A stretch of 64,000 nt of DNA, from positions 259,546 through 323,545 of the forward strand of contig NZ_JABXWI010000013.1 in assembly GCF_014930365.1 (NCBI RefSeq), read 5' to 3'. A model generated the notes under the pieces. It worked only from the letters and a program-made list of their open reading frames with translations. It was not told where the DNA came from and made no database searches. A program made the translations under genes and the position numbers. This stretch comes from Streptomyces caniscabiei. Lineage in GTDB: Bacteria > Actinomycetota > Actinomycetes > Streptomycetales > Streptomycetaceae. Positions 34,302 to 42,374 of this stretch are shown in pieces. Position 1 is the first letter of the stretch. The number at the start of each line of letters is the position of its first letter.

Positions 34302-34853
34302 CTACGAATTGGGGAAAGGGTTCGGGTAGTTGTCTTCGAGGTCGATGCCCAGCAGTCCCATGATGCGGACGCCGGAGTTGTACCAGGCGACGGACAACGA
34401 GAGTTCGACCATCTGCCGGTTCGTCAGATGAGCCGCGGCGGCGCGCCAGGTCTCCTCCGAGACGTCGACCCGGAGCGTGGACTCCGCGGCCAGACGCATG
34501 ACCGCCTTCTCCGTCTCGTCGAACAGGTCGGACGACTCGAAGTCGGCCACCGCCGCGAGCTGTTCCTCGCTGAGCCCGGCCTTGAGCCCGTGCGACTGGT
34601 GGTGTGCGACCTCGTACGCCGACCGGGTCGCGTGGCCCACGGTCAGGATGGCCAGTTCCCTCAGCCGGGGGCTGAGGTCGGCGGCCCGCAGCGAGTTGGC
34701 GTAGGTCAGGAAGGCGTCCAGCTGGGCCGGCGCGTGGGTCAGGGCGAGGAAGATGTTCGCCGTCGGGACCTTGCGCTCGGCTTCCAGCCGGTCGTACAGG
34801 GGCTTCTGCGACTCGTCGGCGTCCTCGCGGCGCAGATAGGGGACGCGTGCCAT
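34302..34853 (-). CDS. Carboxymuconolactone-decarboxylase (AhpD-like) family protein
   Basis: 183 residues, ATG 34853 after GGAGGAG. The CMD-family helical core is seen in SPRLRELAILTVGHATRSAYEVAHHQSHGLKAGLSEEQ. The CxxC of AhpD-type peroxidase members is absent, and the position is occupied by AYEVAHHQ, so a decarboxylase/lactonase-like or structural role is more likely than thiol peroxidase. It lies between the extradiol dioxygenase and the alcohol dehydrogenase in the LacI-controlled run, consistent with handling a ring-cleavage product. Confidence 0.82.
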   Translation of the reverse strand: MARVPYLRREDADESQKPLYDRLEAERKVPTANIFLALTHAPAQLDAFLTYANSLRAADLSPRLRELAILTVGHATRSAYEVAHHQSHGLKAGLSEEQLAAVADFESSDLFDETEKAVMRLAAESTLRVDVSEETWRAAAAHLTNRQMVELSLSVAWYNSGVRIMGLLGIDLEDNYPNPFPNS

Positions 34854-34899
34854 GGGTGTCTCTCCTCCGGGAACGAAATGGTCGGCGTGACCGGGACGG

Positions 34900-35916
34900 T
34901 CAGCGGGTGGGCCGGGGCTGTTCGAGCAGGAACCGCTCCAGCGACATGGGTTTCGGCGGCTCGGCCGGCGCGATCTGCTCGACCCCGGCGAAGGGCGACG
35001 CCTCGAAGTACCACCTCTCCAGCGCCGGCAGGCCCCAGCGGGCGTTGGTGCTCAGCGATCCCGCGTCCCAGCGCACCGGCTCGATCTCGGTGTCGATCGT
35101 CTGGTAGTGGCTGTTGAAGACCTCCACCCGGTGTCCGTCGGGGTCCCGGAGGTAGGCGAAGAGCATCCCGCCCGGACCGTGCCGACCGGGACCGCGCTCC
35201 ACGCCCTCGCCGTACCCGTGGAGACCCGCGAAGTCGCAGGCCGTGAAGATGTCGTGGCTCTCGGAGACGGTGTACGCGAAGTGGTGCAGGGCGGGACCGG
35301 TGTTCTCGACGATCGCCAGGTCCAGGCAGGTGCCCTTGCGGTACATGAACGCGCCCAGCAGCTTGTCGCCGTGCGCCAGGTACTCGGAGTTGCGGAAGCC
35401 GAGTTCGCCGTAGAACGCGCACAGTTCGTACGTGTCCGGCGCGAAGGTCTGGAAGTGGTCCAGCCGCTGCGCGTGCGCGCCCCTGTGGAGCTGGAAGTCG
35501 ATGTGCAGCCTCGGCCTGGTCTCCATGTGCGCGCAGAGTTCGAGCGCCGTACCGACCGGGTCGCTGACGTGCAGGGTCCGGCCCTGGTACGGGGCGTCGA
35601 CCCAGACGGCGGGCAGTCCCCGCTCACGGAACCAGGCGTACGCGAGGTCGAGGTCCTCGTCGAAGAAGACCCGGAACCCGATCCTCCCGCAGGAGCCCGC
35701 CTCCGCGCCTTCGTCGGCCTGCTCCAGGACGAGGCTGTGGTGGCAGGCCTCCGACAGACCGCGGAGGTAGCAGGTGCGTTCGTCCTCGTCGCTGACGACG
35801 AGTCCCAGCACGTTCACATAGAAATTCCGGCTCTCGGCCAGATCGGCGACGGTGAGCCGCACATGACTGGAGCGGGTGATGTTGAAACTCGGGCGCAGAT
35901 TGACGGGCGGCAGCAT
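34900..35916 (-). CDS. Extradiol ring-cleavage dioxygenase (VOC family)
   Basis: 338 residues, ATG 35916 with GGAG seven bases before. Two tandem glyoxalase/VOC modules (about 15-135 and 150-275). The Fe(II) ligands expected for type I extradiol enzymes are visible in the second module: LDHFQTF (His), LHHFAYTV (His) and the Glu of GHRVEVFN, with the dioxygenase signature GHRVEVFNSHYQ near 265. It resembles homoprotocatechuate/catechol 2,3-dioxygenases, which open a catecholic ring next to the hydroxyls. It probably makes the key ring-fission step for the cluster; the FAH-family hydrolase encoded at 39.8 kb could process the product. The ring substrate is unknown. Confidence 0.85.
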   Translation of the reverse strand: MLPPVNLRPSFNITRSSHVRLTVADLAESRNFYVNVLGLVVSDEDERTCYLRGLSEACHHSLVLEQADEGAEAGSCGRIGFRVFFDEDLDLAYAWFRERGLPAVWVDAPYQGRTLHVSDPVGTALELCAHMETRPRLHIDFQLHRGAHAQRLDHFQTFAPDTYELCAFYGELGFRNSEYLAHGDKLLGAFMYRKGTCLDLAIVENTGPALHHFAYTVSESHDIFTACDFAGLHGYGEGVERGPGRHGPGGMLFAYLRDPDGHRVEVFNSHYQTIDTEIEPVRWDAGSLSTNARWGLPALERWYFEASPFAGVEQIAPAEPPKPMSLERFLLEQPRPTR

Positions 35917-36021
35917 GCTGATCTCCGTGCTCGGAACGGCTCTGGATTTTTCGCCGGCTGTGCTCTTCAGTGTCGCGCGGCGTTTTTCTGTTCGGCGGCG
36001 AGGGCCTGAGATATTCCGGTA

Positions 36022-37332
36022 TTACGGCTCGGCCCTGGCGGTGTCGGATCCGGCGAAGGTGAGAGCGGACCAGCCGCTGAATTCGGCGGCGTTCCCGAGG
36101 GACTCCTCGATACGCAGCACCTCGTTCCACTTGGCCATGCGCTCGGAGCGGGTGAACGACCCCACCTTCAGCTGGCCGGCGTCCCAGCCGACGCTCAGAT
36201 GGGCGATCGTGATGTCCTCCGTCTCGCCTGAACGGGCCGAGACGATCGTGCCGAAGCCGGCCTCCTTTCCGGCCCGCAGCGCCTGGAACGCCTCCGTGAC
36301 CGTCCCGGCCTGGTTCGGCTTCACGAGGACCGCGTTCACCGCGCCGCCGCTCGCCGCGGCCTCCACCCGCTTGGCGTTCGTGACCAGGTAGTCGTCGCCG
36401 ATCACCTGGCAGCGCCGACCGTGGCGCCGGGTGAACTCCACCATGCCGTCGTGGTCGTCCTCGCCGACCGGATCCTCGACGGACAGGATCGGGTACCGCT
36501 CGATCCAGCCGCCCAGCATGTCGATCAACGCCTCGGTGTCGAGCGTGCGGTCGTCCAGGGCGAGCGTGTACCGTCCGCCGCTGCCGAACTGCGACGCCGC
36601 GACGTCCAGGGAGATGCCCACCTCGGTCCCCGGGGCGAAGCCCGCGGTGACGATCGCTCGGGTCAGCATCTCCAGCGCCTCCTCGTTGGAGTCGAACGCC
36701 GGCCAGAAGCCGCCCTCGTCGGCCACGCCCTGGGCCTTGCCGGCCGCGCGCATCAGGCTTCCGGCGGCTCGGTAGATCTCGGCGGTCCAGTCCAGGGCCT
36801 CGGCGAAACTGCCGGCGGCCGGGCACATCACCATGAAGTCCTGGACGTCGACCCGGCGGTCCGCGTGGGCGCCGCCGCCGAAGATCTGGATCTCGGGCAG
36901 GGGGACGCGGACCGGCCGTCCGCCCGCCAGGTGCTGCCACAGCGGTACGCCCGCCGACGCGGCGGCGGCGTGCAGGACGGCCATAGACGTGGCCACGATC
37001 GCGTTGCCGCCGAGACGGCCGCGGTCGGTGGTTCCGTCGAGGTCCACCAGGAGCCGGTCGACGTCTGCCTGGTCGGCCGCGTCCTGGCCGGTGAGGGCGG
37101 GGGCGATCTCGTCGTTCACGGAGGCCACCGCGCCCCGGACGTCGAGACCGCCGAAGCGGCTGCCGCCGTCCCGGAGGTCGAGTGCCTCGCCCTGGCCCGT
37201 CGAGGCGCCCGCCGGCGCGATGGCCCGACCGAGCGCGCCGTCCGCGAGGCGGACCTCGACCTCCACGGTCGGCCGACCGCGGGAGTCCCACACCCTGCGG
37301 CCCTGGAGCTTGGCGATCCGCGCGTCTGACAT
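36022..37332 (-). CDS. Enolase paralogue with altered active site
   Basis: 436 residues from ATG 37332 (AAAGG upstream), collinear with enolase throughout. Metal ligands fit Asp243, Glu286 (SVEDP) and Asp313 (IGDDYL); Glu206 (DEGG), Lys338 (LVKPNQ) and His156 are retained. However, the invariant SHRSGETED reads SARSGETED, so Ala366 replaces the catalytic-site His. The usual LQEFM Glu is Asp165 (VQDFM), and a Pro follows the catalytic Lys. These changes argue against ordinary 2-phosphoglycerate dehydration and for another phospho- or phosphono-substrate (phosphonopyruvate hydratase and carboxyphosphonoenolpyruvate synthase are known enolase relatives). It heads the LacI-operator-controlled operon with the extradiol dioxygenase. 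The housekeeping enolase must lie elsewhere. Confidence 0.85.
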   Translation of the reverse strand: MSDARIAKLQGRRVWDSRGRPTVEVEVRLADGALGRAIAPAGASTGQGEALDLRDGGSRFGGLDVRGAVASVNDEIAPALTGQDAADQADVDRLLVDLDGTTDRGRLGGNAIVATSMAVLHAAAASAGVPLWQHLAGGRPVRVPLPEIQIFGGGAHADRRVDVQDFMVMCPAAGSFAEALDWTAEIYRAAGSLMRAAGKAQGVADEGGFWPAFDSNEEALEMLTRAIVTAGFAPGTEVGISLDVAASQFGSGGRYTLALDDRTLDTEALIDMLGGWIERYPILSVEDPVGEDDHDGMVEFTRRHGRRCQVIGDDYLVTNAKRVEAAASGGAVNAVLVKPNQAGTVTEAFQALRAGKEAGFGTIVSARSGETEDITIAHLSVGWDAGQLKVGSFTRSERMAKWNEVLRIEESLGNAAEFSGWSALTFAGSDTARAEP

Positions 37333-37587
37333 GCGCTGCAACCTTTCGGAGTTCGGATGCGACCGGGCGGGCGTCGGGGAGCTCGTGCCGCCCGTACAGC
37401 TGGTCCGGTCGTCGGGGGAGGGAGGTCCGCACGACGGAAGGCGTGCGGGGTCGTCGTCGGTGAGCGGGAGCGGGTGGCCCCGGGGGCCCGGGCCCTGAGG
37501 GGGCGCTCCCCGCGTCGGTTCGGCGGCGCCGAGAGCGAGCGAAGGCTCGTGCGGCTCTCTCGAGGCGAAGACGAAGACGAAGGCGAA

Positions 37588-37603
37588 GTGCTAACGATAG
37601 CGC
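37588..37603. promoter_or_regulatory. LacI-type operator 1 (enolase-paralogue operon)
   Basis: GTGCTAACGATAGCGC, matching the cluster consensus GTGCTAWCGTTAGCAC at all but two positions. It lies just downstream of the -10 of the minus-strand promoter at 37605-37633, where bound repressor would cover the start point. Confidence 0.75.
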
Positions 37604-37604
37604 A

Positions 37605-37633
37605 ATCGTGCGAACTGTTGAGGGTGATGTCAA
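37605..37633 (-). promoter_or_regulatory. Sigma-70-like promoter of the enolase-paralogue operon
   Basis: On the minus strand: TTGACA (37633-37628), 17-bp spacer, CACGAT (37610-37605). The -35 is the full consensus. Operator 1 follows immediately. Confidence 0.6.
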
Positions 37634-37682
37634 GGGGCTGGCTGTTCAAGACTTCGCCCGGCCCGCCCCGTCGGGGAGCCTC

Positions 37683-37717
37683 TTGGTTCGACATGCCGTG
37701 AATGCTATCGTTCGCAC
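37683..37717 (+). promoter_or_regulatory. Promoter with LacI-type operator 2 over its -10 (FMN reductase)
   Basis: TTGGTT (37683-37688), 17-bp spacer, TATCGT (37706-37711). Operator ATGCTATCGTTCGCAC occupies 37702-37717 and so covers the -10, the classic arrangement for repression. Confidence 0.65.
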
Positions 37718-37831
37718 AATCCCGCTCCGACAAGGCTCCGGCGGGTCCGCACGCTTCCTGGACGGACGGACAGCACAGGAACGGACGGGCCCGCCGGTCC
37801 GGGGCGCGGCCGACAGGAAAGTGAGCCCGAT

Positions 37832-38425
37832 ATGGCAGCCGAACCCGCTGGGGCGCCGATGACCCTCACCACCGTGGTGGCCAGCACTCGACCGGGACGG
37901 GTGGGACGGTCCGTCGCGGACTGGTTCACCACCCGGGCCGCGGAGTGCGAACACTTCACGTCCCACACCGTCGACCTGCGCGAACTCTCCCTCCCCTTCT
38001 TCGACGAACCGCATCCGCCCGTCCTGCGGCAGTACACGAGGGAGCACACCCGCGCGTGGAGCCGGATCGTCGAGGCGTCGGACGCGTTCGTCTTCGTCAC
38101 CCCCGAGTACAACGGCGGCTTCCCCGCCCCTCTGAAGAACGCCTGGGACTACCTGGTGGTGGAGTGGCAGCACAAGCCGGCGGCGTTCGTCAGCTACGGG
38201 GGAGTCTCGGCGGGCACCCGGGCGGTCCAGATGGGCAAACAGGTCGTGGCGAACCTCAGGATGCTGCCGATCGGCCCGACCGTCAGCATCCCCTTCGTGG
38301 GTGAACTCGTCGAGGACGGCGCCTTCCGGCCCGGCAAGATCCATGAGGCCGCGGCCGAGCAGGTGCTCGACGAACTCCTGCGTACCGCCCGGGTCATGCG
38401 CCGGCTGCGCGGCGACGTGTACTGA
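37832..38425 (+). CDS. NAD(P)H-dependent FMN reductase-like flavoprotein
   Basis: 197 residues from ATG 37832; ATG 37859 (MTLTTVVAS) is an alternative start nine codons in. Flavodoxin-like fold of the NADPH-FMN reductase family: phosphate loop VASTRPGRVGRSVADW, flavin-contact motif FVTPEYNGGFPAPLKNAWDY and VSYGGVSAGTRAVQ. It supplies reduced flavin or reduces quinones, a useful partner for a ring hydroxylase. It has its own promoter overlapped by operator 2, so the cluster repressor probably controls it. Its 3' end carries an 18-bp tandem repeat, then a 27-bp hairpin. Confidence 0.88.
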   Translation: MAAEPAGAPMTLTTVVASTRPGRVGRSVADWFTTRAAECEHFTSHTVDLRELSLPFFDEPHPPVLRQYTREHTRAWSRIVEASDAFVFVTPEYNGGFPAPLKNAWDYLVVEWQHKPAAFVSYGGVSAGTRAVQMGKQVVANLRMLPIGPTVSIPFVGELVEDGAFRPGKIHEAAAEQVLDELLRTARVMRRLRGDVY

Positions 38426-38500
38426 AGAGGCGGCGCGTACTGAACCGGCGGCGCGTACTGAACCGGCGACCCCTGCTGAACCGGCGACCGTACCGAACCG
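38416..38500. repeat. 18-bp tandem repeat (four units plus part) spanning the FMN-reductase stop
   Basis: Units start at 38416, 38434, 38452 and 38470; the second is CGCGTACTGAACCGGCGG. The first carries the gene's TGA (38423-38425). Because the unit is a multiple of three, each copy repeats an in-frame TGA. Confidence 0.85.
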
Positions 38501-38503
38501 AGG

Positions 38504-38560
38504 ACGGACCGCGGGCGGGCGCCCGAAGCACGATGCTTCGGGCGCCCGCCCGCGGTCCGT
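38504..38560. terminator. Bidirectional 27-bp hairpin between the FMN reductase and LacI genes
   Basis: Bases 38504-38530 and 38534-38560 are perfect reverse complements (27 bp) with a CGA loop. It separates convergent genes and can stop transcripts from both sides. Confidence 0.9.
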
Positions 38561-38579
38561 CCCGTTGCGTCTCGGGGGC

Positions 38580-39611
38580 TCAGCGCTCCCGGGACGGGGC
38601 CCGCCCGCCCGGTGACGCCGTACTGCCGCGCACGATCAGGGAGCCGGGGGAGACGGACGCGTACGGCCCGTCGTTGCCCGGCTCGGTCTTGAGGCGGCGC
38701 AGCAGCCACAACGCGCAGCCGGTGGCCATCTCCTCGATCGGCAGGCCGGTCGTGGTGAGTCCGCGGCCCCACCAGGAGAATCCCGGCTCATCGCCGAAGC
38801 CGACCACGGACAGCTCGCGGGGCACCTCCACGCCCTGCGTGGACAGCTCCTCCAGGACTCCCCGGGTCAGCTGGATCGACCCCAGGACCAGCGCGGTGGG
38901 CGCGTCCGGGCCCTCCAGCAGCCGGCGCGTCGCCCGGCGCCCGTGGTCCACGGACGACGGCGGTGCCAACTCCGTTCGCGCGGTGTCGGCCGACAGCCCG
39001 CCCTCGGTCAACGCGGTGTGGAAGCCACGCAGTCGCTCCGCGCCGGTCGGCAGTTCCTCGGGGCCGCCGAGGTACGCGATCCGCGTGTGCCCCTGGGTCA
39101 CCAGGTGCGCGGTGGCCCGGCGCAGCGCCTCATGGTCGTCGACGCCGAACCACTGGGCGCCGAGCGAGGGGTGGCGGCGCAGCAGTTGCAGGTGCGGCAC
39201 CGTGCGCAGGAGCTTGACCGCATCGCCGTGCGGGCGTGCGGTGGGCACGATGATGACGCCTGCCACGCGGGTCGCGGACAGCTCGCGCAGATGGCGCAGC
39301 TCCACCATCCGGTCGTCGTCGGTCTCCGCGAGCATCAGCTGGAAGCCCTCGGCTTCCATGTTCTTGGACAGCTCGTGCGCGATCGTCGAGTAGAAGCTGT
39401 TGCGGATGTCCGGGATCACCAGCCCCACCACGTTGCTGGACGCCCCGCGCATCATGCGTGCCGCGCGGTTGCCGACGTAGCCCATCTCCGAAGCCGCCTG
39501 GCGGACCTTGAACTTGGTCTCCTCGCTGATCCGGGGATCGTCGGCGAGCGCCCGGCCGACCGTCGAGACGGAGACCCCGAGGCGTTCGGCGATGTCCCTG
39601 GTCGTGATCAC
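38580..39611 (-). CDS. LacI-family repressor of the ring-cleavage/enolase cluster
   Basis: 343 residues from GTG 39611 (GAGGGGA upstream). N-terminal HTH and hinge: TTRDIAERLGVSVSTVGRAL (about 3-22), then MGYVGNRAARMMRG; a type I periplasmic-binding-protein effector domain (60-335) follows. Five 16-bp palindromes of LacI type (symmetric around CG, with TAnCGnTA core) lie before its own gene and before the neighbouring catabolic genes, making it the obvious regulator with autocontrol. The inducer is unknown; family effectors are sugars, nucleosides or other small metabolites. Confidence 0.9.
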   Translation of the reverse strand: MITTRDIAERLGVSVSTVGRALADDPRISEETKFKVRQAASEMGYVGNRAARMMRGASSNVVGLVIPDIRNSFYSTIAHELSKNMEAEGFQLMLAETDDDRMVELRHLRELSATRVAGVIIVPTARPHGDAVKLLRTVPHLQLLRRHPSLGAQWFGVDDHEALRRATAHLVTQGHTRIAYLGGPEELPTGAERLRGFHTALTEGGLSADTARTELAPPSSVDHGRRATRRLLEGPDAPTALVLGSIQLTRGVLEELSTQGVEVPRELSVVGFGDEPGFSWWGRGLTTTGLPIEEMATGCALWLLRRLKTEPGNDGPYASVSPGSLIVRGSTASPGGRAPSRER

Positions 39612-39656
39612 GTGAAGGTCCCCTCGACTCGCTGATCCCGCGCCGTCACTTTCCGT

Positions 39657-39672
39657 ATGCCAACGATAGCAT
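39657..39672. promoter_or_regulatory. LacI-type operator 3 (repressor gene)
   Basis: ATGCCAACGATAGCAT, 46 bp upstream of the repressor start. On the minus strand it contains TATCGT, which may be the -10. Its place fits autorepression. Confidence 0.7.
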
Positions 39673-39726
39673 TCGCGTCGCGCTCCGTGTCGGGGAGGGC
39701 GGGGCGCGAGGACGTTCGGGTCGCTC

Positions 39727-39742
39727 GTGCTAACGTTAGCAC
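39727..39742. promoter_or_regulatory. LacI-type operator 4 (FAH-family hydrolase), perfect palindrome
   Basis: GTGCTAACGTTAGCAC is a perfect 16-bp palindrome, 52 bp before the hydrolase start. TAACGT inside it may be the -10. No good -35 is seen at 17-19 bp. Confidence 0.8.
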
Positions 39743-39793
39743 TGCTGGATGGGTCATGCAGCCGTCTGCGGCTGCCTAGCTGCGGAGGTTTCC

Positions 39794-40573
39794 GTGCGCA
39801 TCATCAGATATGCCCTCGGCGGTGTGTGTCACTACGGAGAACTCGTTTCCGGTGACCGCCGTATCGCGAGATGCGAGGGCGATCCCTTCACCGGACTTTC
39901 CCCGACCGGGCACGTCGACGAATTCGCCGACGTGGCCGTTCTGGCACCCCTGGAACGCCCCCGGATCTTCGGTTTCGCCTACAACTACGCCGCACATGTC
40001 GACGAGACCGATCGTGAACTCCCCGACGTCCCCGTGTGTTTCATGAAACCGAGTACCGCGGTGATCGGTCCGAACGAGGCCATCGTCTATCCGGCGGACG
40101 GAGAACTGGTCCATTTCGAAGGCGAGTTGGTCGTCGTCATCGGAAAGGAGGCCCGGCATGTGAAGCCTTCGGAGGCGCACGAGTACATCCTCGGCTACAC
40201 CTGCGGCAACGACGTCAGCGACCGTGTCGTCCAGCGCAGGGAGAGCGCGTTCGGCACGCTGCTCATCGGGAAGGGGCAGGACACCTTCGCCCCTCTCGGT
40301 CCGGTCGTCGAGACGGAACTCGATCCCTCGGCACTGCGGCTGACGACCCGGGTGAACGGCGCGGTCATGCAGTCGGCCAGCACGGCCGACCTGCTGCTCA
40401 CCGTGCCCGACCTCATCGGTTACCTCAGCCGCCATCTCACGCTGCTGCCCGGAGACGCGATCATGACCGGCACTCCGGCCGGCGTCGGGCCGATCCGCCC
40501 GGGGGACGAGGTCGAGGTGGAGATCGAGGGCATCGGTGTCCTGCGCAACCCGGTGGTGGCCGCGGACCGTTGA
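39794..40573 (+). CDS. Fumarylacetoacetate-hydrolase-family protein
   Basis: 259 residues from GTG 39794 (GGAGG upstream); the frame begins 15 codons earlier without support. FAH-fold motifs: FGFAYNYAAHVDET, metal-binding EGELVVVIGKEA (Glu) and YTCGNDVSDRVVQ (Asp), and the closing loop LPGDAIMTGTPAGVGPIRPGDEVEVEI. The family includes hydrolases, decarboxylases and isomerases acting on ring-fission products such as fumarylpyruvate and 2-hydroxy-2,4-dienedioates. With the extradiol dioxygenase under the same operators it probably processes the cleaved ring. It is a single-gene unit ended by a 30-bp hairpin. Confidence 0.88.
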   Translation: MRIIRYALGGVCHYGELVSGDRRIARCEGDPFTGLSPTGHVDEFADVAVLAPLERPRIFGFAYNYAAHVDETDRELPDVPVCFMKPSTAVIGPNEAIVYPADGELVHFEGELVVVIGKEARHVKPSEAHEYILGYTCGNDVSDRVVQRRESAFGTLLIGKGQDTFAPLGPVVETELDPSALRLTTRVNGAVMQSASTADLLLTVPDLIGYLSRHLTLLPGDAIMTGTPAGVGPIRPGDEVEVEIEGIGVLRNPVVAADR

Positions 40574-40587
40574 CCTCGGTCGCCCGC

Positions 40588-40650
40588 CGGGACGCACGAA
40601 AGGGCCTGTCCCACCGCCAGGCGGTGGGACAGGCCCTTTCGTGCGTCCCG
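40588..40650. terminator. Bidirectional 30-bp hairpin between the FAH hydrolase and MFS genes
   Basis: Bases 40588-40617 and 40621-40650 are perfect reverse complements (30 bp) around a CAG loop. It ends both convergent genes; its last base abuts the MFS stop codon at 40651. Confidence 0.92.
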
Positions 40651-41919
40651 CTAGCGGACCGCGTTGTTGAACTGCGAGGTGCGGACGAAGGCCAAGGCCC
40701 CGACGCCCACCAGCGGCAGCAGCGTGACCTGCAGCAATCCGGCCTGGGCCCAGCCGAAGGAATCCACCAGGGCGGCGAACAGCAGGCCCGAGAACGCCGC
40801 CGGCCCGTAGTAGCTGGTGACGAAGAGGCCGGACGCGCGTCCGATCTGCCCGGGACGCACGGCCCGCTGTATCGCGCTGTTGGTGTTCGGGTAGACGAAG
40901 CCCAGCCCGAAGGCGCCCATCAGGAAGGCGAACACGCACTGCGTGCCCACTCCGGCGTCGGTCCGGTAGATGCACACACTGACGGCCGAGACGGCCAGCA
41001 GGCTCAGTATCAGCAGGTTGCGCTGGTCGAAGCGGTCGCCGAGCCAGCCGCCGAACACCGCGGTCATGCCGCCGAAACCGAGGAGGCTCATGGCCAGGGC
41101 GGCCTGGCCGGGCGTGTAGTGCAGCGAGGTGATGAGGAAGGTCGGGTAGAGGCCGAGGAAGCCGTAGATGGCGACGCCGCTGACGACGGCGTGCACGGCC
41201 AGCGCGACGGTGTTGCGGTTGTAGGCGGAGGCCGGCATGTACTCGTACGTCCCGGTGGCGGCGACCTTCTCGACGGAGTGCTCGGTCAGGCCCGTGCGCA
41301 CCAGGAACAGCGAGGCGGCGGCGATCAGCAGGCCCGCCGCGCCGAACAGGTAGAACGGCGAGTGCCAGGTGCCGTGCATGCTCATGAGCTCGACACCGAT
41401 GAGCGGGGCGATGAACACGCCGATCGAGTAGCCCACACCGATCACGCCGAAGGCCAGGCCGCGGCGGTGTGCGAAGAAGGCGCCGAGGGCCGCGAAGATG
41501 GCGGCGGACTGCATGCCCTCACCGAAGCCGGAGACGACCCGGTACAGCGTCATGTCGGCGAAACCGGTGGCCAGCGGTGTGGCCATGGTGCCCAGGGAGT
41601 AGATCACGATGCTGGCCAGCAGCACGGTCTTGCGGCGGAAGCGGTCCAGGAGATAGCCGGCGGGAAGGCCGGCCAGGGCCATGCCGAGGGTGAAGTTCGT
41701 GGCCAGCAGTCCGCCCTGCTCCAGGGAGAACCCGTACTCCTCGCGGATGTTGGGCAGCAGCGGCGGGAAGACCTGGCGGTCCATCGCGTTGACCATGTAC
41801 GACAGGACGATCAGCAGGAAGCCCACGCCGATCATGGGGCGGGAGAGGGGCGGTCGACCGCTCGCCGGTGTCGCGTCGGCGGGCGTCGCACTGGTGTCGA
41901 CCTGTGCTGTGTGAGACAT
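40651..41919 (-). CDS. MFS transporter, probably for the cluster's substrate
   Basis: 422 residues from ATG 41919, which has AGGAG eight bases upstream. Twelve hydrophobic segments; the MFS motif A loop GYLLDRFRRKTVLLAS lies between helices 2 and 3, with a second copy GGWLGDRFDQRNLL in the other half. Helix 1 has a charged Asp-Arg (NAMDRQVFPPLLP) as in the aromatic-acid/H+ symporter and sialate/anion branches. It sits between the FAH hydrolase and the hydroxyacid dehydrogenase, so uptake of the growth substrate is likely. No copy of the LacI operator lies in its own upstream region. Confidence 0.87.
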   Translation of the reverse strand: MSHTAQVDTSATPADATPASGRPPLSRPMIGVGFLLIVLSYMVNAMDRQVFPPLLPNIREEYGFSLEQGGLLATNFTLGMALAGLPAGYLLDRFRRKTVLLASIVIYSLGTMATPLATGFADMTLYRVVSGFGEGMQSAAIFAALGAFFAHRRGLAFGVIGVGYSIGVFIAPLIGVELMSMHGTWHSPFYLFGAAGLLIAAASLFLVRTGLTEHSVEKVAATGTYEYMPASAYNRNTVALAVHAVVSGVAIYGFLGLYPTFLITSLHYTPGQAALAMSLLGFGGMTAVFGGWLGDRFDQRNLLILSLLAVSAVSVCIYRTDAGVGTQCVFAFLMGAFGLGFVYPNTNSAIQRAVRPGQIGRASGLFVTSYYGPAAFSGLLFAALVDSFGWAQAGLLQVTLLPLVGVGALAFVRTSQFNNAVR

Positions 41920-42374
41920 AGCGGCTCCTGATGGGGACATCGCCGGGGAGTGCCGCGGCGGATCCGTCGACGTCCGGGACCGTACGGACCAGGGCGGTCG
42001 GCGGTGTACGGGCGACGACGGGAAAGGGCGAGCTGAACACGGACTCGGGGCCGGCGACGGTGGTGCGGCCGGCGGCCGGTGGAATGGGGACGGTGAGGGG
42101 CTGACGCGCGGTCGGACGCCGCATGCGGAATTCAGCCGGGTACCGCCCGTCGGTGACGTCCGTGGCTATGGCGTCTTCGACAGCGGACTTCGTGTGGACG
42201 CTGGTCGGTCACACGGTCGGCGCTGGCAGAAACCATGAAGGGAACTGCCGGGCGCGTCAAGATGTGGACAGGGTTTTTCTTCGTTGCCCTTTCTTTCGGG
42301 TTTTTCAGCTGCTTCGGTCCTCGGCTGCTTCGGCTGCATGGGCGGGTTCTGCGGGTTCTTTGGGCTGTGCGGTC
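41920..42374. other. Divergent upstream region, no gene recognised
   Basis: About 450 bp between the MFS start and the promoter of the hydroxyacid dehydrogenase. The part around 42260-42370 is T-rich for this genome (runs such as GGGTTTTTC) and could be untranslated. Frames present lack normal codon bias. Confidence 0.5.

Larger units (their letters stand above)
37333..37831. other. Divergent control region between the enolase paralogue and the FMN reductase
   Basis: 499 bp holding two LacI-type operators (37588-37603, 37702-37717) and two opposed sigma-70-like promoters, described separately. I see no convincing gene here. The part from 37333 to about 37580 is GC-rich untranslated leader of the enolase-paralogue operon. 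Confidence 0.6.
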
